Shown here: positions 21,776-32,530 of the stretch, one piece after another
Position numbering within the stretch: position 1 is the first letter of the stretch
Layout: every line of letters starts with the position of its first letter
NCBI GenBank assembly: GCA_013397865.1
Contig: VZTI01002343.1
Span: 434,001-498,000, forward strand
Direction of reading: 5' to 3'
Length of the DNA: 64,000 nucleotides
Origin: Struthidea cinerea
Lineage: Eukaryota; Chordata; Aves; Passeriformes; Corcoracidae
The notes under the pieces: generated by a model
Seen by the model: the letters and a program-made list of their open reading frames with translations, nothing else
Told to the model about the DNA's origin: nothing
Databases searched by the model: none
Position numbers and translations under genes: made by a program

Positions 21776-24700
21776 ATAGAGCTATTTTTTTTTTGGTTTC
21801 TCCCATCTCACCAAGGACTTGGCCCCAGGCACCTGGGCATGAAATTCTGGTGAACACAACACAACCCAAAGTAAAGATGCCACTTATTTCAAGAAATTGT
21901 TTCATCTAAGATACAAAGACTACCCTGAAAAATGTTGAAAGATAATGTTACACACAGTCTCTGCCTATTTAGGAATGCAAATAAATCCATACAGGAAATA
22001 TTAAAATTGTCAATGACCTATAGTTGATTTTTATGCTACACTTTATCTAACAAGCCTTCAAGCAGTATAAATTTGCTATTAAAAAGCAATGACTTTTACT
22101 GGACTCCGTTCAATTAACTGCTGACTTAACTCTTCCTCTGCATTGTGATTAAGAACAATAGCAGCTGGAAGAATGGTTTCTACATTTGTTTGTTTGTTTT
22201 GCTTGTGAGAGAACAAAGTGAAATTTACAGATTACTGATGTGATAGCTTCAGGAGCCTTCCTGTTTACAGTGTCTTGACCGTATCTCAGATTAAATAAAT
22301 TTGGAGGCCAAAGGCCAAAATCCTAGGCCACAATCAGACATTAACTGCAGAAATGATACTGTTTGTTTAAATGCCACTGCCCCTTCAAGCACCCTGTCCC
22401 TTCATCCCCAAAGCAAAGATGCCAAAATAGATTGTGTAACTGGCTCTGGAACTTCCTGAATCCAAACATCAGCAGTATCAGATCGATTTCATTCTCTGTG
22501 AAAAGCTGTTAAGATAAACTCAGTGACTTTACAATGAAGACAGTATGAGTCTTCATATGAGCCATTTTGGACATGCTGCTGTTTGAGGCTGTGTTGAAAT
22601 TGCTGTTAACTGGTTTCATGTTTTTTTCCTTTAGCCCTGCCACTTGTTGAAGGTACTGAAAAGGTGTAGGTGGCTGCTATCTTCAAAAAATCACCATTCA
22701 TACTGCATGTGACCCAGATGACCAGTGATTCCTTCCCTTTTCTACTTCATCTAATTGCATCCTCCTCAACATTTCCATTTAGTCTTTGGGTTGCCTTTGA
22801 ATGAGATGCAGAATTTTCCATTGGTCTCTTCATCTCCTCCTGTAATCCCTTTCAAAATGGTATTCACCGTTTTACTTAAGGGTAAACTGAGATGAAACAG
22901 TTGTGGGCTGGGGCTAAGAAACTCCCAGAGATGCAAATTTACGGGTCGAGAAAATTACATAGAGATGGCATAGCAACTAAAACGTAACCAAACTGTGTCT
23001 GAGGAGATTTGAGGACTTAGCTTTGTAATGGCTGACAACAAGCAGGACACAAGCTTTTCTATACTAGGCTGTCGTAGCGAATAAATCCAGATCACCTAAT
23101 ATGTCAGGCAGGGCTCATTGACCAAGAATTAGCTGCAAACTTATTTGTCAGCAAATGTACAGCATTCCTGAGCTATAACAGTGACCCAAATCCATTCTGG
23201 TGAATCTGAAGGGATATGGTATTTCCTTAGCAGACTGTTTTGTTTGTATTTATTTTACATCGTATCCACTGATGGCACCAAATTGACTTACATGGTGGGC
23301 TCTTTCTGAAATAGAAAAATTACACATGGACTAACAAAACAAGTTGTGCTCATAACCAAGATATACAGATGTCATGCAGTGCTACTTTTCTGTTGCTGTT
23401 ATATTAAAACAAACTAACAAATTCTTGCTGTATGTTTCTCCACTGATTTCTTAGTATAATGTGTATCAACTTTCTATTCCCTTATGGGAATAGTAGAAAT
23501 ATCCACCTATATGCCATTTATGTGCAAACAACAATTTCCTTACTTCAGATTTTACACGTGGTCAAACCCAAAGCTGTAGTTATTTTAATGTCAGTTGCTC
23601 TTTCTTAGAGCAAAACATCTCACAGAGAATGTGGGAAATGGCCAGGATGCTACATAGCTTCTCCTGATGTAAAGATAGCTTATTGTGAAATACTAAAAGG
23701 AATCTTTGTCAGACAAAATTATCTACACAATTTTTCTGTTTGCCTGAAAAATAGAAAGCCCTTAGGATTTGGTGTAAAGTGAGTCCCTTTGGTCTGCAAA
23801 TCTGTTGTTCCTGTGTTTATGGAAAGTGTGGAAATTCTGAAAAGTATACTGAAGATTGCCACCCAGCCAGCTGGCTGCTGCTGCCCAAGGCAATGAGCAT
23901 CAATTTTCAAAAAGCGAGAATGATTTAAAAATCAGTACTTTGGGGTTTCATGTCAGAGTCTTAAATATAATAGAACCCTCATTTAAAATATGGTTGAGAC
24001 ACTACCTACATCGTAGTGCTCAGAGACTGGGTACTGCAAAAGCCTTAATGATCCATTGATCTTACAGGGAGCTGTTTTATACTGAGCCCAAAGCCATAGT
24101 GAACTATGCTAGCAGCTCCTAACTGCACACAGCATATTCACCAAAGATGCTGACACTTAGTGGAGACAGGTCTGCAGACGGACTCCAGTCCAAGAAGCAC
24201 AAACTTGTTTCATTAGTGGCGGAAGAGGGAGCAGTTCCTTATTCTTATCTTGGTTAGGGTCGGACTCTGACAGCCTTCTGCAGCTTTTGTAGTTCCTTAC
24301 TCCTTCAGTAACTCAGCTACAATCTAGGAGAAAAGGAGCATTATTCAAGGCAGGTAAACAAAGCAGAACCTGGCCCTCTGTCAGTAAATGATTTGCAAAA
24401 AGGTCTCTTAAAAATGTACTGCAAATGACTGTTTGCTTGCCTTGAGGCAGCAAACAAAGACAACTTCCAAGTCCTACTGTATCATTTGGCAAGTGTAATC
24501 CTAGCTAGTGTATTTCAGTTGATTTAAAATACACTGTCCTAAGTGAAATGGGAATTTCAAGGAAGCAGAGTTAAAAGATGCTGGCAAATGAATCTCTGCT
24601 ACAAAGGCTGAAATGGGGGATTACAAATGAGTGATCCCTTTAGTTAGCCTGCTAAATTGGTGTGCAGGCCTGGAAAAAGGGAACAATGAACACCTCCTGA

Positions 24701-25099
24701 CACCAGGCTGTTTGTCTGGTGAGTATCCCTCAGTGCAAATGTTGGTACTGTGTGAGTATTTTTTGTGTTTCTATAAAGTCCTAATGAGCTCCTTGGGTGA
24801 GAGTGAAACCCTTTGCTTTTTCACACTGTGCTCAAGACCCTTAAACTTCATGGGGTCAGGCCTAAAGAAAGGGTAATGGACCATGAGGTCCAGCTTAATA
24901 GACCCGATATTAACACAGCAGCAAGAATGTCATCAAATGCAAAGTTTAGGGCAGGCAGTGAATGAAGTATTTGTTACACTTAAATAATATACAAAGATTA
25001 TAACAGAGTAGTAGCACTATATCAATGTCATCATGCAGGACTTTGAAAATCCCCCATGTATGAAATAACTCCGCAATGCATCCTTGTATAATAAACACC
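21776..25099. other. Intergenic unique sequence, no gene seen
   Basis: No exon, RNA gene or clear transposon was recognised. There is a (TTTG)n run at 22183-22202 and an 8-bp inverted repeat CTATTCCC-TTAT-GGGAATAG at 23474-23493. Open frames are short and unrelated to known families. Confidence 0.55.
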
Positions 25100-25530
25100 A
25101 CAATTTACCTACATGTCCTAAAAGATTAATTACATTAATGTGTGTTAAATGTCATATCTAGCCAATAATATTTATCATAACTTCTCATTAATCTTTGACC
25201 TTGAAAAACCTATGTGTAAGAAAACCTCTCTAATCTATTAGATCACAGTAAGAGAATATTTGCATATGAGAAGCAAAGAGTTTATTCATTCAGTGACTGA
25301 GATTCCAGTACTGGCAGATCAACAATTTTATGGGAAAGTGAATGAGGTTTCTGACTTTTAGTTTAGCCCTGAAATACTTATTTGTGCAATTAATGTTTCA
25401 TCTGACTAATGAAGTTAATTGATAACTCATGATAATTTATGAATCAATATGAGGTCAGGTATCAGCAATTCAACAATTGTTGAAATTTAACAAATTGTTT
25501 AACTTCTTTTCATAGGCTTACATTTGTAAG
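25100..25530. promoter_or_regulatory. Candidate enhancer: POU, SOX, nuclear-receptor and homeodomain-type sites
   Basis: This repeat-free AT-rich block holds an exact octamer ATTTGCAT (25258-25265, POU type). It has TGACCTTGA (25196-25204), the complement of the ERR/NR5A half-site TCAAGGTCA. A perfect 16-bp palindrome, TTCAACAATTGTTGAA (25469-25484), contains two opposed SOX-like ACAAT cores. A second, similar AACAAATTGTTT follows at about 25489. Many TAAT/ATTA cores (for example at 25125-25140 and 25390-25440) complete the set. POU, SOX and homeodomain sites together are typical of neural progenitor enhancers, and DBX2 about 21 kb away is the natural target. This is inference from motifs only. 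Confidence 0.35.
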
Positions 25531-28500
25531 CCCAGAACACTGCATTTGAAATATCTTTATATTAAACTTTATTTGTGGGTAAGGAGATTTTATTATTGTC
25601 TCCATTTTGTCTTGTTAGAAGAATAAAATGTAGATATAAATAGCAATTTGGTGAGCTTTCTGAAAGTGCCAAAAACACATTTCTTAAAAGAACCCCCATT
25701 TTTTCAATGGGCATAGTTTAGTTCTCCTTTAATGACTAAGCAAAATGCTTTCCAATAATATAATTTGAAGAAAAGCTACTCTGTTAGAAGTGTGTGTTGT
25801 CTCTTTGAAATACAGCTTCACACAGATGCTTGAAATGTGAAACAGAAAAATTAAGCAAAAGAAATATTGGTAAAGTTAGTAATTTTATTTCATTTTGGAG
25901 AAATAAAAAATTATTTTTACTTTGGAAAAAAAAGGAAAATTTCCCATATGTGATGCCTGACATCACTCAGACATGGTATTCACCAGTATGTGCTTGCAGG
26001 TGATGGGAACAAAGAATGGCCCTGACCTGCCTGGAGACTCCACGGGACAGAAGGGCTGGTCTCTTGCTCTCGGTGAGCAAACGAAAACAATGGAGCATTG
26101 CCTGCTTTTCTGCCATAGGATAGTTACAAAAACAGATTACTTAAATTACAGATCATCTTCTTCCTTCTGAGGTTAATTAAAGGTTGCTCAGTAGATGGAG
26201 GACAGGTTCTCTTCCCAGGGTGCCTGTGTTCCCACAGAGACTTTGTGTAGAAACCCATATGCAGCTGAGCCTTCCCCGCACTGGCCAGGGAGATGGCAGG
26301 AGATACGGAGCTGGCCTGGCTTGGTCCCACATCCACAGCTGGCAGCAGAAACTGCACTAAACTGTGGTTGTCTTGCTGGGGGACTCAGGTGGGGGCCTCC
26401 CTGCCCAGCATGAAAACTGAGCCCACAACAGTGGTGCTTCTAAAGCCAGCTGATGATCTTCTCCACTTGATTGCTTTCCAGACCACTCAAGCCTGGACAG
26501 CAAGCCAGACTGTACAATGGAGGAGGTGGCCATGAAAAGCAAAGAGACAAATTGCTTCACTGACATCTCTGTTGTGCCTGCTAGAGAAAGATGGGAAACC
26601 AAGGCAATTGCCAAGGTTATTACTGATTTCACCATTTTCTGCCTTTCATGGTAATATAAGTGCTCATCTTCCATTTTTAAAAGTTAGTGGTTCAACATTT
26701 CATTTAATCATTAAAACATAACAAAACACAATAATACTTTAAATTTAAATAGTTTTTCTTAAATTAGTTTGAGAAATATTGTTCTCTGTGTTTTGAAATT
26801 TTTAACTCAATTTTCATTAGTAGGGAAGGAAAGCACATTGAACTCCTCACATATTCTAATATAATTTCCCAAACTTTGGGATAGCTCAAAGCTTTGCATG
26901 AAGAAGCCATGTATGGCTGATCCTGGCACTTTCCAGTAGCAGCACTACTAGCAACTTACCTCAAGACCAAAGACACTGAAATTAGAGTCAAGGATTCTTG
27001 ATGACAGTGCAGTTCTAGTGCAGGAATAAGCATGTCTGCATTAATTGTAAGCTTAAATTTATCAGTACTGAATGAAATAAATGTAACGTCTTCCCTGACA
27101 TAGAAATCTGTTTTGAATTGACTTGGGCATTTAAAAAAATAGCTTTCTCTATGTGTCAGTGAGGACAGATTCAAATATCCAGGATTGTAGTTGCCTTTTT
27201 CCCCACTTCAATGGGAGCAAAGTGACCAGAGACTATCAGATCATAAGGAGAACAAAGAGACTTTCTCATCTAAGCTTACTTCATACTATCCATGATTGGG
27301 GAACATATGTTGCAGCCTTGAAAGAAAACAACAACTCTGCAGGATTTTAGGCTTTTATTGAAAATTTATGAAGCTAGCAATTCAAAGACAATTAACATCT
27401 GAACCTAACTGTTCTAACTGTATGAAAACTAACTACAATGAAACAATACAATTAGGATTCAAACAGAGAGAATCAAAGTAATTGTTGTATAGATAAAATG
27501 TTATGAAGTCACAAATTATCTTGAACAGTGGGTGAAATCATCAAGGAAACACTGTGTGCTTTAAATCATGAATATATGTAACACATTCAGAGGAGGGCTT
27601 GAAATACGCTCTTAGTTCTTGAACTAGTGATATCTGAAGTATTGAAATATGAGTATATACAAATATATGGAATATGTATCAACAAAAGAGAAAAATAGTG
27701 AGTTTAGGGTTTTTTTGTCTTGTGTTTTCCACTGGTTACTCTTAGATAGCTTCCTGCTCATCATTTAAGTCTTCTAGATCCCATTTCAGGAGCAATTTCA
27801 GTTAGGATTTGATATGTGCTTCTTCAATGAGGTCCCATGTTCTTATTTTTGATTGTCTGGCTCAGACCAGATGTCTCATGAAGTCTGGTGTAAATGATTC
27901 AGCAGTTAAGGGAAAAGATAACATCTTCAGATGGTATGGTCTTTGGAGCATGAGGGTTAGAGCAGTAATCAGCCAATTTCATTCCTCTTTGATAATTCAT
28001 ACCATGCAATTTACTTTAATCATGAGGCTCCTCAGGGTAGCATGCTACGTGACTTCTCGTTGTTCTCATTTGGCCTGAAGACACTGGTGTTTTCCAGAGA
28101 AAGCCATATATGCCAAGTTTCCTACCTCAGTGAGAAAGAACAGTCCATACTCAGTGGCACGTACTCGACTGGACATCACTCTAGCATGCAGCAGACTGAC
28201 ATTCAGAATATAAAAATCCACTGCAGAATAACTGACTGCAGATATTTTTTTGTCTGTTTTCCAGCTTTTCTGCGAGTAATAAAAATCTCTTCTAAGGAAT
28301 AAAAGCAATCTGCATATGTATATATAATATACATTAAAAATATACAACATATTTAGAAAAAGCAATAAACCTTGAAAAATACAGGAGTTGGAAATTTATA
28401 TATGGAAGTTTTATTCCAGTGTACATCTCTTCCCCTAGACATGAGGGCTTGACCAATGTGTCTGTGCAAGTTTTGAAAAGGAACTAGTTATTTTGAAAAT

Positions 28501-31500
28501 CTTCCATATAATGCAGGGTTCTAGAGAGCAGGAGCGTAAACACATCCAGAGTTTCTTACAGAACAGAAGAAGAACATTGCTTTTGTAAGCAAGGAATGTG
28601 TAACTTCTGAGTTATATTCTAATATTTATATAACTACTATTATTAATGAGATAGTCACTTAGACAGATGCTGCTCTGCTTTTCTTTCCTGTAAGTAATTT
28701 TTTAAAAACCCCAACCTACTGTTTTCCTCTATTTACACTGTTACAAAGAGAGCACTAAAAGACTCTGAACAACTCTCCAGCATTAAACTCTGCAAGCTCT
28801 CCAGGTTAAGCCTTGCTGCATGTCTTAGATCTCAAAGTCTCTTTTTACTTACATTGTAAATATTGACTCCAATAATGTATTCAAATTTTAGCTGAAGTAT
28901 TTCTCACTGTCAGCAGTCAAGGAAGCACAATAGCTGCTCACAGAGCCCAGAACAGACTTTATCAGGGATGATGTATCTCACTTCTGGTGATGGAGAGAAC
29001 AGAAATGGGATGCAAAAGCCAAAAGTACACAGAATTCTAGCATTGTAGGAAGCTTTCCTTTGGCACAATGTAGTGTCTCGCATGTGTGCTCCTATCAATA
29101 CACTTAGATTAGTAACATACGGCAGTTTGTAATAATCTGACAGCAAAGAGAGTCCAATCTTCTGCCAGACAAAGATGACAGAAGAAAAATATAGCTATAA
29201 CCTGTTATCCTGTTACATTCCTTTGCAACAGTGGAACTCAGTAAATGCATTTCCAGGAACAGCTTTTGCACAAGGCTGCACACTAATGCCAGCAGACAAG
29301 ACAGCTAGCAAACAACCATTTGGGGCTCTGGGCAGGTTTTTCACACAGCTGCCACCGAAATCCTGGACTGCACCTTCCAGGAGGAGAAGAATGGGTATGG
29401 AAATGCTAACTTGACTTACTTCGTACTCAACTCATAATAGTCAAGGAGATGTGACCCCAAATGAAAAGACTTGCATCTACTGAAAGTTATAGTGTAAAAA
29501 CTGAAAGCAGCAATACTGTTCCTTTCCTGGAAATCTGGAGTCTGTTTTTTCATCATGGAAAAAAACCCCCACAATTTTTCTGTATATCAATGGTAGCAAG
29601 AGCTCTGCCCACAAAAGGTTTCCAAGACTATGGGTAACCTGCAAGGAAAGCCTGCCTGCTCAATAATCAGTGTCCTGGGCTTAGATTGTCTCTCCAATAT
29701 TTGTAAACTAGCAATTATTTTCTTAGACAGAATAATTGCAAAAAGCAATGACAAAGTGAAAAATAAATACTTCCATTTCAAACCCAAACATATCCTCGAA
29801 ACTTTACAATTAAATGATCAAAGTAGTGGATCTTCTCTTCCTAGCATGAAGGTGCAAAATGTGTAACAATAAATATTTTCCCATTCAGTGAATTATTTCT
29901 ATACTTGAAGCAGAATCACTTCAATGTCTTCTCTGGATTGTGTTGAGTTAGAGGGAAGTCTTGCCAGGACTCTGAGAGACAGCACCACTAACTTTCCTCC
30001 ATTTTTTTATAGCCCATGAGACATCCTTTCCCTTGTAGGCAAAATCAAATATCTGAATCACTCCTGCATAATGGTTGCATCCAGTCTGAATTCCTTTTAT
30101 TTACAGAGGGATCTGCAGTCTAGTGAGGCAGATTAAGTACCAGTCTGTCACACTGAAAACAGAGATAATGCACTTTGAGTGCCTGAGAGTAGAGAAAAAA
30201 AGCTGCAAAATGCAAGCACTCTGAATAAATTTCCTTTACTTCAGCACAGAGAACATGAGGAGATTATTTCCACAGCAAACTGGGGTCCTACAGAGACCTA
30301 TAGGACCTATAGGACCATTTCTTCTGTCGATTAAAGTAGCTGCTTCTACTCAAGTGTGTGGCAAAAATTACCTCCGTTGGATTATTATTATCTGGGGGAA
30401 ATAGTACCCCTTGCAGACAGAGACAGAGGAAGACATGTTAAACTGAAAATGTAGTGAACACACAACGTCTAAGTGCCAGTCAACACAAAAGCATGCTATC
30501 CAGCACGTGGAACTCCTGGTCAGGACCAGGTTTTTCATTTGAAAGGAAAACAGTGAGCAGACCCCTTGAAAGTTATTGTGTAGTCCTGCTTCCTTATCTG
30601 CTGCTAAAGGAAAGTTCCACAGGAGTTCCTCTGCCATTATTTTAACTTGCTGGGGGTTCTTCCCTCTCTGTAAAATCAGCCTGCATTGAGATCCAACTGG
30701 TGAAAGCCACTTCTTGTGTGTCTGTGCCTGGGGTTTCCTTGGTGAACAACAGGAGATGGGAAGGAGCTTTCCAGGCACTGAGAGCAGCTGGAGCTGGCCA
30801 ACTGGAACTTCACAGCTTGGGGTTCTGCCTATGAGAGCTCCAGACAGATCTCACTTCAGCAGGACAATATGGGACATTTCTCTTTGGTGGGGTGGATTAA
30901 GTGGGTAAGGTTTGGAAAGGGAAGAAGGTAAATCTAAAAAAAGAAAAGGTTGCAGTTGACTGAAATGTTTAGGATTTCACTCTCTATTTTCTCATGGTTA
31001 AGTTCAGCCTCTTTTTAAATTCTTGGTATGAGGATCTGCAGGAGAAATGAATGGTGGCTCCAGTAGTACACCCCACTAGGGAAGCTTCTTCTGGTTGCAA
31101 TTTTGCTTCCAGTATGCAGATGTCAAGAAACAACCAACACCATCCATTTTGGGGATGAATTTTCCACAAGTTTGTTTCTCAGATTCTTGTGTGGTGCACA
31201 GGACTGCTGTTCCATGTTGCACCCCCTGTGCTGGGTTGGCAAAACTAAATTTTCAGTGCTACAAGGTCATTTCTGCAAGTGAAGGCTTTTCTTTCTTTTG
31301 AGAAATCATCTACTAGGGACTAAAACAAGTAACTGGGAGGTAAAATCTGACCAGCACTTGTGTATTTTCTTGTGTATTCATGCTTTGCATGGTTTAAAAT
31401 ACAAAATCATTCTTATTTAGTGTAAGTTATGGGTTAAATCCTATTTACTAAAGGAATTTACATACAGGGGAAATAAATTACTATATTCAAATACAAAGTA

Positions 31501-31715
31501 CATAAAACATAATGTATGGTTTCATCTTTACATTGTGTGTGGTAAAATTTACATCAAAATGTCAACAAATATCTAGTATTTTTTAATCGTTTAGAGGTCT
31601 CCAGAGGTTTAAAGGAATAATTAAATGCATTTTTATTTTCCTAGAGATATGTCACCTAATATTCTCTGGTTAATTACATTTACATACCCCAACCTGACAT
31701 ACTAACAAGCCTATA
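25531..31715. other. Intergenic unique sequence, no gene seen
   Basis: AT-rich sequence with no recognised exon. A 9-bp tandem repeat ACCTATAGG (two full copies and a part, 30296-30316) is preceded by the complementary GGTCCTA (30284-30290). Purely AT low-complexity runs occur near 28317-28360. Frames on both strands around 26.1-26.7 and 30.4-30.9 kb overlap each other and show no domain. Confidence 0.55.
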
Positions 31716-32024
31716 TATTTTTTTTATCTTTTCATCTTCTCTTATTTTCATTTTTTAAAAATTTTATTAGCATTTTTCCGTTTTTCTTTTTTTCTCTTTG
31801 CTTTGTTTTCTCCTTTCTCTTTCCTTCCCCTTCTTTTCCCCTATTTTCCTTCTTTTCCCTTTTTCTTCTTTTCTTTTCTCTTTTTTTACTGTTTTTCTTT
31901 CTTATTTTTCTTTTCTCGCTCTCTNNNNNNNNNNNNNNNNNNNNNNNNNNNNNNNNNNNNNNNNNNNNNNNNNNNNNNNNNNTTTTTCTTTTTTTCTGTC
32001 TTCTCTTTCCTTTACTTCCCCCCC
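31716..32024. repeat. Long polypyrimidine tract with 58-N assembly gap
   Basis: The plus strand is almost entirely C and T over about 300 bp, interrupted by N at 31925-31982. The complementary strand is therefore purine-only for long stretches. Such tracts can form triplex (H-DNA) structures and often break assemblies. The lysine/glutamate-rich minus-strand frame here is a low-complexity artefact. Confidence 0.85.
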
Positions 32025-32180
32025 GGGATGACTGCTGCCCCTTCTCGGCGCGTTGCAGCGCAGGGTGGGCGGGCTCGGTCCGTGAGAACGTGCTGCCACC
32101 AGGAGGCTGCCCGGGCTCCTCCGGGCTCCTCTCCAGCGCTGCGCCTTCTGCTTCCAAGGTGGGTGTAAACAATCCCCAGC
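32025..32180. promoter_or_regulatory. Small isolated CpG-rich patch, possible promoter of an unannotated transcript
   Basis: About 13 CpG dinucleotides occur within roughly 130 bp, far above the CpG-poor surroundings. It ends in CTTCCAAG|GTGGGTG, a plausible splice donor for a plus-strand transcript at about 32158. It lies about 28 kb from DBX2 and 16 kb from ANO6, so it belongs to neither promoter. It may be a non-coding RNA start, a CpG-rich enhancer or chance. Confidence 0.3.
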
Positions 32181-32530
32181 TCTTTGACAAAGCTCCTGGG
32201 TACATAAACAGCAGTGAGAGAGAACTAATGAGCTACCCCAGGGCTGCATGTAAATTATGGCTAAGAGTGACTTTAGTTAAGTGGCTGTTAGTGCCGGCAC
32301 TGGGTATGCATGAGTAAATGTGTGTTTAATCGCACTAACGTGACTGCCGCACGCTGCGAAGTACAGCAGTGGAAATCACTCCACGCTAGAGGTGACTCTT
32401 TCAAAACAATCAGGAAGCTAAGTGCCCAGATGAAATAAATATGTAGTCTTTCATATAGGATCATAACAATTTGATATCATTAATCTTGCCAGCAAATCAG
32501 TATATTTGATTTAGGATTTTTTTTTCAATT
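32181..32530. promoter_or_regulatory. Candidate conserved element next to the isolated CpG patch
   Basis: High-complexity unique sequence with homeodomain/POU-like strings (ATGTAAATTA at about 32249, TATGCATGAGTAAATG at about 32304, TTTAATCGCAC, and CATTAATC near 32480). No repeat or coding frame is found. Conservation is a guess from its texture and position. Confidence 0.2.

Noticed and set aside
31732..32205. Lys/Glu-rich minus-strand open frame
   Set aside because: It is the complement of the polypyrimidine tract and crosses N; composition artefact.
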